Shown piece after piece: positions 6,275 to 9,061 of a DNA stretch of 9,061 nucleotides. The first letter of the stretch is position 1. Every line of letters starts with the position of its first letter. Origin of the DNA: an uncultured Lachnospiraceae bacterium (GTDB taxonomy: Bacteria; Bacillota; Clostridia; Lachnospirales; Lachnospiraceae); the NCBI GenBank assembly GCA_947178465.1, contig CAMWYL010000110.1, positions 1 to 9,061 of the forward strand, given 5' to 3'. The notes below the pieces were generated by a model, which was given only the letters and a program-made list of their open reading frames with translations, was not told the DNA's origin and searched no databases. The position numbers were made by a program, and so were the translations under genes.

Positions 6275-7231
6275 CTAATCCCTCTTCTGCTGCCTTACCG
6301 CCTTCTCAGGCACTCTTATGGTTTTTACTCTCTTCTGAGGCGCCGCAACCGTATTTTTCGGGACAGCCTTCACATAATAATAATACTCGTCATCTTCGAA
6401 CTGTACGAGCTCCGTCCTCGAATAATCCACGTTAAACACGAAAAATTCGAGCACCTTGGCCAGCAGCACTGACACCACGTTCCCCGCAATAACCCCGACA
6501 ATGGAAATATTGGTATTGTATATCAGATCACCGACCAACAGGATCAGAATGTTCGCAAGCGCACCGGTAATCATGGCAACCGTCCATGAATAATCAATAC
6601 GCAACCTCCGGATAAAATATACCACCAAAAGCGTTATTGCAAAGGCCGCAATTGCCGCAAACATTACCTTGTTCTCAAGCATGCCGTCAATCACATAGCG
6701 GAACTTCTGCAGCGCACCGTCCTCCTCAAAGGTACTTAGCACCGAAGCACTCTCCGTCATATAGTGAATCGTATAATATACAATGACGCCGCAGGACACG
6801 GACACGATCGACACCGGCGTTCCCACAAGCCCCATTGCAATCGGCATGATATACGGTATCTTCAACATAAAGCAGAGCGGTGTCAAAAGAACCGCCAGCG
6901 TATCACGCGGCGAAAATCTGAAATACAGAATAAATAACAGCAAAAATACCGCCAGCACGATTATCGCACACTCAAGGGAAAATGTATATATATGTCCCAG
7001 TGTTACGACAGCCGCTGCCAATATAATAAAATTCATCGGTAAAAACGAGCACATCAATGATAAAATCAACACTACCGCAATATTTTTCAACTGACTCATA
7101 TAACCGATTGCGTTATTTATCATTAGTATTGACACAAACGCCAGTAAAAATTTAAGTATCGGCGTAATATACAGCTCGTATTTACTGTAGAAATTTCTCA
7201 ACTGTTCTCGTACCACCAACAGGTTTGTCAT
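6275..7231 (-). CDS. Polytopic membrane protein of unknown function, upstream of cdaA
   Basis: I do not recognise a named family. The 318-aa protein has about eight hydrophobic segments, near residues 22-39, 50-65, 66-80, 86-104, 112-157 (one or two passes), 188-207, 216-235 and 241-262. A cytoplasmic C-terminal tail of about 55 residues follows. The tail has a tyrosine/acid-rich patch (FEDDEYYYYVKAV, about 278-290) followed by a strongly basic end (QKRVKTIRVPEKAVRQQKRD). The positive charge predicts an inside C-terminus. There is no ATPase, transporter or peptidase motif, so a permease label would be a guess. The start at 7231 has GAGGG 7 nt upstream. It follows the 132-aa membrane gene by 26 nt and precedes cdaA by 5 nt, so co-translation with the c-di-AMP synthase is very likely. 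Confidence 0.85.
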   Translation of the reverse strand: MTNLLVVREQLRNFYSKYELYITPILKFLLAFVSILMINNAIGYMSQLKNIAVVLILSLMCSFLPMNFIILAAAVVTLGHIYTFSLECAIIVLAVFLLLFILYFRFSPRDTLAVLLTPLCFMLKIPYIMPIAMGLVGTPVSIVSVSCGVIVYYTIHYMTESASVLSTFEEDGALQKFRYVIDGMLENKVMFAAIAAFAITLLVVYFIRRLRIDYSWTVAMITGALANILILLVGDLIYNTNISIVGVIAGNVVSVLLAKVLEFFVFNVDYSRTELVQFEDDEYYYYVKAVPKNTVAAPQKRVKTIRVPEKAVRQQKRD

Positions 7232-7257
7232 TATCGTTCCCTCACCAATCCTTATTT

Positions 7258-7656
7258 CTATTTCTTATACTCTTTATCATAGAGGTATGAAAGCTTCTTC
7301 AGGTTATTATAATATGTCTTCAGGCTTTTTTTCGCTCTCGCGTAGCGATACATATACACCCCATATGAAATAAACGCATAAACAATTACAAAGACCAGAT
7401 ACGCAATGATGACATTTTTACCAAACTGCAATAAATCCATCTTATATATATCCTGCATAAATGTTTCAAGGTCATAAAAGATGAACATTGCAAAAACAAT
7501 AAAAAAGCCAATCGTACCGCTGATAATGGACCGAATCACCTGCAGCCCAATATAATCACCACGAAAATAGCTCCCTATCGACACGTTTTTTTTGCCTTCA
7601 TTCGCCTCATAGGATGCCATTTTCGTCATTAATTTAATTCTTTCTTCATTTAACAT
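7258..7656 (-). CDS. Small two-pass membrane protein, unknown function
   Basis: A 132-aa protein I cannot assign to a family. It has a hydrophilic N-terminus of about 40 residues, membrane segments at about 42-61 (SIISGTIGFFIVFAMFIF) and 81-102 (NVIIAYLVFVIVYAFISYGV), and a basic, tyrosine/lysine-rich C-terminal stretch (about 103-132) likely to be helical and cytoplasmic. Topology is probably both ends inside, with a short acidic outer loop. The start at 7656 has AGGAAAG shortly before it. It lies 43 nt after the zinc-ribbon gene, across a strong hairpin, and 26 nt before the larger membrane protein, with which it may act as a pair. Base use looks like that of its neighbours. Confidence 0.8.
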   Translation of the reverse strand: MLNEERIKLMTKMASYEANEGKKNVSIGSYFRGDYIGLQVIRSIISGTIGFFIVFAMFIFYDLETFMQDIYKMDLLQFGKNVIIAYLVFVIVYAFISYGVYMYRYARAKKSLKTYYNNLKKLSYLYDKEYKK

Positions 7657-7671
7657 ATGCTTTCCTTATGC

Positions 7672-7718
7672 GCGCTTTTTCCCGGACAGCCCGAATGTCC
7701 TATCTGTCCAAAAAGCGC
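7672..7718 (-). other. Long bulged hairpin spanning a stop codon and intercistronic gap
   Basis: Read on the coding strand, GCGCTTTTT-GGACAG pairs with CTGTCC-(GGG)-AAAAAGCGC. That gives 15 base pairs, broken only by a 3-nt GGG bulge, around a 14-nt loop. The 5' arm is the last codons of the zinc-ribbon gene, the stop lies in the loop, and the 3' arm ends a few nt before the ribosome site of the 132-aa membrane protein. A second GGACA inside the loop (7696-7700) could pair with the same TGTCC and form a shorter competing stem. No T-run follows, so it is not a standard terminator. A translation-coupling, processing or mRNA-protection role is inference. Confidence 0.6.
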
Positions 7719-8110
7719 ATTTTGCTCCCTGTTTCCTGAACCTTTTTCGGCTCCTGCCTGACAGGCTTGGGCTTCTCTATCACACTGGATAAATTCTTCG
7801 TGATATTGTTCTTGCACTTCTCGCAAAATCTTCCGGAACGAATCATCTCTCCACAGTTTTCACAGGGAAGCTTCACCGGTGAATCAGAGGTAAACTCCAA
7901 ACGCTCCTCCCGAATCCACTGCTGAATCTGTCCGACCTCTACCTCGCACTCCTCCGCAACTTCCTTTATGTCCGCCTGCGGATGCTCACGGACATATTTT
8001 TTTACGTCCTGGAACTTCTCCTCCAGCTTCTCCTTACACGCGGGGCAGATTGGCATACCTGCTATATGGTTGAACAGTTTCCCGCATTTTCTACAATTTC
8101 GTACATTCAT
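7700..8110 (-). CDS. Zinc-ribbon/HTH protein of the YvyF ('flagellar operon protein') type
   Basis: A 136-aa cytoplasmic protein with three parts. An N-terminal treble-clef-like zinc site uses Cys6, Cys9, Cys22 and Cys25. A helical HTH-like segment at about 46-72 (DIKEVAEECEVEVGQIQQWI) resembles a MerR-type recognition region. A second zinc ribbon uses Cys83, Cys86, Cys96 and Cys99. A lysine/proline-rich tail (about 112-136) ends MRFLDR. This architecture and its place directly after comFC match YvyF of the Bacillus comF-flgM region, a family often labelled a flagellar operon protein. The biochemical role is not known to me; a nucleic-acid-binding regulator is a reasonable inference. The ATG at 8110 is chosen because GGAGGG lies 6 nt before it; a start 66 nt further upstream would overlap comFC heavily and lacks support. 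Confidence 0.8.
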   Translation of the reverse strand: MNVRNCRKCGKLFNHIAGMPICPACKEKLEEKFQDVKKYVREHPQADIKEVAEECEVEVGQIQQWIREERLEFTSDSPVKLPCENCGEMIRSGRFCEKCKNNITKNLSSVIEKPKPVRQEPKKVQETGSKMRFLDR

Positions 8111-8123
8111 TGAAATCCCTCCA

Positions 8124-8849
8124 TTACATTCCTTCTCCGATACAGAGTGTGATAAAATATACCTCCCCTGCACCACGGCGTTTTAATTCCATAGCAACTG
8201 CATCCAATGTACTACCTGTTGTAAAAATATCGTCAACAAGGATAGTTTTATTTAATTTTACAACATCTGACGGAATATGGAAAGCCTTTTTCAAATTATT
8301 TTGCCGTCCGGCTGCATCTAATTCCTTTTGCGGGACTGTTTTCCGCACCCGTTTTACCAAATTTGCATACATTGGTATTCCGGTCAGAGTCGACAGCTCC
8401 CGCGCTACAAGCTCCGCCTGATTGTATCCGCGCGCCCTTTGCCGGGAGCGGTGCAACGGAACGGGAATGATCGCGTCCGCCGACAACGCCGCGATTTCCC
8501 TCCTGAAATGCCGGTAAATATCCTCCGCATAGAAGGCCGCATACTCGCACCGGTTGGCATATTTAAATCTGTAAATGCTCTTTTGCATGCTGTGGTAATC
8601 ATAAAGCGCCATCCCCGCGTCAAAAACATGGGGTCTGCGCGCGCAGTCACTGCAGAAGACCTCCGCTTCATTCCTCAGCTGCTTTCCGCATTTGCGGCAT
8701 CTCGGCTCCCCGACATATTGTATCCGTCCCGCGCAAAGGCTGCATACGGCGCCCTCTCCGACCGGCACGATGTCGTCACATACCGGACACCGCCGCGGAA
8801 ACAGAAGGTTTTTGATGCCCTCCGTTATTCTTCGTTCATTATTTCGCAT
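8124..8849 (-). CDS. comFC: ComFC-type phosphoribosyltransferase-domain competence protein
   Basis: ComFC (ComF/GntX family) is a cytoplasmic protein needed for natural transformation in several bacteria, thought to act with the ComFA helicase on incoming single-stranded DNA. The 241-aa protein has two N-terminal zinc sites: CPVC (21, 24) with CSLC (36, 39), and CRKC (51, 54) with CSDC (66, 69). A type I phosphoribosyltransferase fold follows, with DAIIPVPLHRSRQRARGYNQ near 125-144 and the PRPP loop ILVDDIFTTGST at 203-214 (Asp206, Asp207). Length is typical. The start overlaps the preceding helicase gene by 25 nt, with AAGGA about 7 nt upstream. No comFA is in view: the upstream partner here is a RecD-type helicase, so competence itself cannot be concluded. 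Confidence 0.93.
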   Translation of the reverse strand: MRNNERRITEGIKNLLFPRRCPVCDDIVPVGEGAVCSLCAGRIQYVGEPRCRKCGKQLRNEAEVFCSDCARRPHVFDAGMALYDYHSMQKSIYRFKYANRCEYAAFYAEDIYRHFRREIAALSADAIIPVPLHRSRQRARGYNQAELVARELSTLTGIPMYANLVKRVRKTVPQKELDAAGRQNNLKKAFHIPSDVVKLNKTILVDDIFTTGSTLDAVAMELKRRGAGEVYFITLCIGEGM

Positions 8850-9061
8850 ATTCTATCCTTTAACCCTGTGAATCGTTTCTGTTCGCTCTCATTCTCTATC
8901 ATCTGCCTCACCGTATCACTGCTTCCGAGAATCGTAACACAGTTCTTTGCCCTTGTCACCCCCGTATACAGGAGATTTCGGTTAAACAGCAGCCTCGGAC
9001 CTGTCAAAAGCGGGAGGATGACTGCAGGATATTCACTTACCTGCGACTTTTGGATCGTAAT
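8825..9061 (-). CDS. RecD-family (RecD2-like) helicase, C-terminal fragment
   Basis: The last 78 codons of a gene that runs off the right edge; the upstream part is not visible. The peptide begins ITIQKSQVSEYPAVILPL, which lines up with motif V of SF1B RecD helicases (usually HKSQGSE). It continues to LLFNRNLLYTGVTRAK, their motif VI, with the arginine of TRAK expected to contact ATP, then CVTILGS. Such enzymes are 5'-3' DNA helicases in repair and recombination. Two substitutions in motif V stand out: His to Gln and Gly to Val. The frame is open through the edge, so a TTG at 9007 is not a start. The stop overlaps comFC by 25 nt, implying translational coupling. Confidence 0.85.
   Translation of the reverse strand: MTIQKSQVSEYPAVILPLLTGPRLLFNRNLLYTGVTRAKNCVTILGSSDTVRQMIENESEQKRFTGLKDRICEIMNEE

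Noticed and set aside
8111..8176. Longer N-terminus for the zinc-ribbon protein, starting at 8176
   Set aside because: It would overlap comFC by more than 50 nt, and GGAGGG sits just before the ATG at 8110.
1..9061. Mobile elements, CRISPR arrays, tRNA or rRNA genes, c-di-AMP or glmS riboswitch
   Set aside because: I saw no transposase or integrase motif, no spaced direct repeats, no RNA-gene sequence, and no leader long enough before glmM or cdaA to hold a riboswitch.

Overview
The window reads as a housekeeping stretch of a Gram-positive Bacillota chromosome, most likely class Clostridia and Lachnospiraceae-like. This is inferred from gene content and order (comFC with a YvyF-type protein; cdaA-cdaR-glmM; an HPr with both His15 and Ser46) and from purine-rich Shine-Dalgarno sites. 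No rRNA, tRNA, mobile element or CRISPR array was seen. Every gene I can support lies on the minus strand, so transcription runs from high to low coordinates. No gene-free stretch exceeds about 150 bases.

In order of transcription, the window opens with the C-terminal end of a RecD-family helicase (cut by the right edge). Its stop overlaps the start of comFC, an amidophosphoribosyltransferase-like competence protein. A short zinc-ribbon/HTH protein of the YvyF/'flagellar operon protein' type follows 13 nt later. After a prominent intercistronic hairpin come two membrane proteins with no family I recognise, 132 and 318 aa. The second ends 5 nt before cdaA.

The core is cdaA-cdaR-glmM: the membrane diadenylate cyclase that makes c-di-AMP, its YbbR-domain regulator (11-nt overlap), and phosphoglucosamine mutase. 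This conserved module ties turgor and second-messenger control to peptidoglycan precursor supply. Here it is extended upstream by the two unknown membrane proteins and downstream by a stand-alone HPr phosphocarrier gene, which hints at a link between carbon status and this locus.

Two consecutive hairpins, the second followed by TTTT on the coding strand, lie at the end of the HPr gene and probably close this transcription unit. Beyond them is a nucleotide-sugar cluster: rmlD (last step of dTDP-L-rhamnose), gmd and the first 33 codons of fcl (GDP-L-fucose from GDP-mannose), cut by the left edge. These supply deoxysugars for surface polysaccharide.

The main points for follow-up are the two unknown membrane proteins beside cdaA, the 15-bp bulged hairpin at 7672-7718, the orphan HPr, and two substitutions in motif V of the RecD-type helicase. 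Nothing in the window is clear evidence for a wholly new system.
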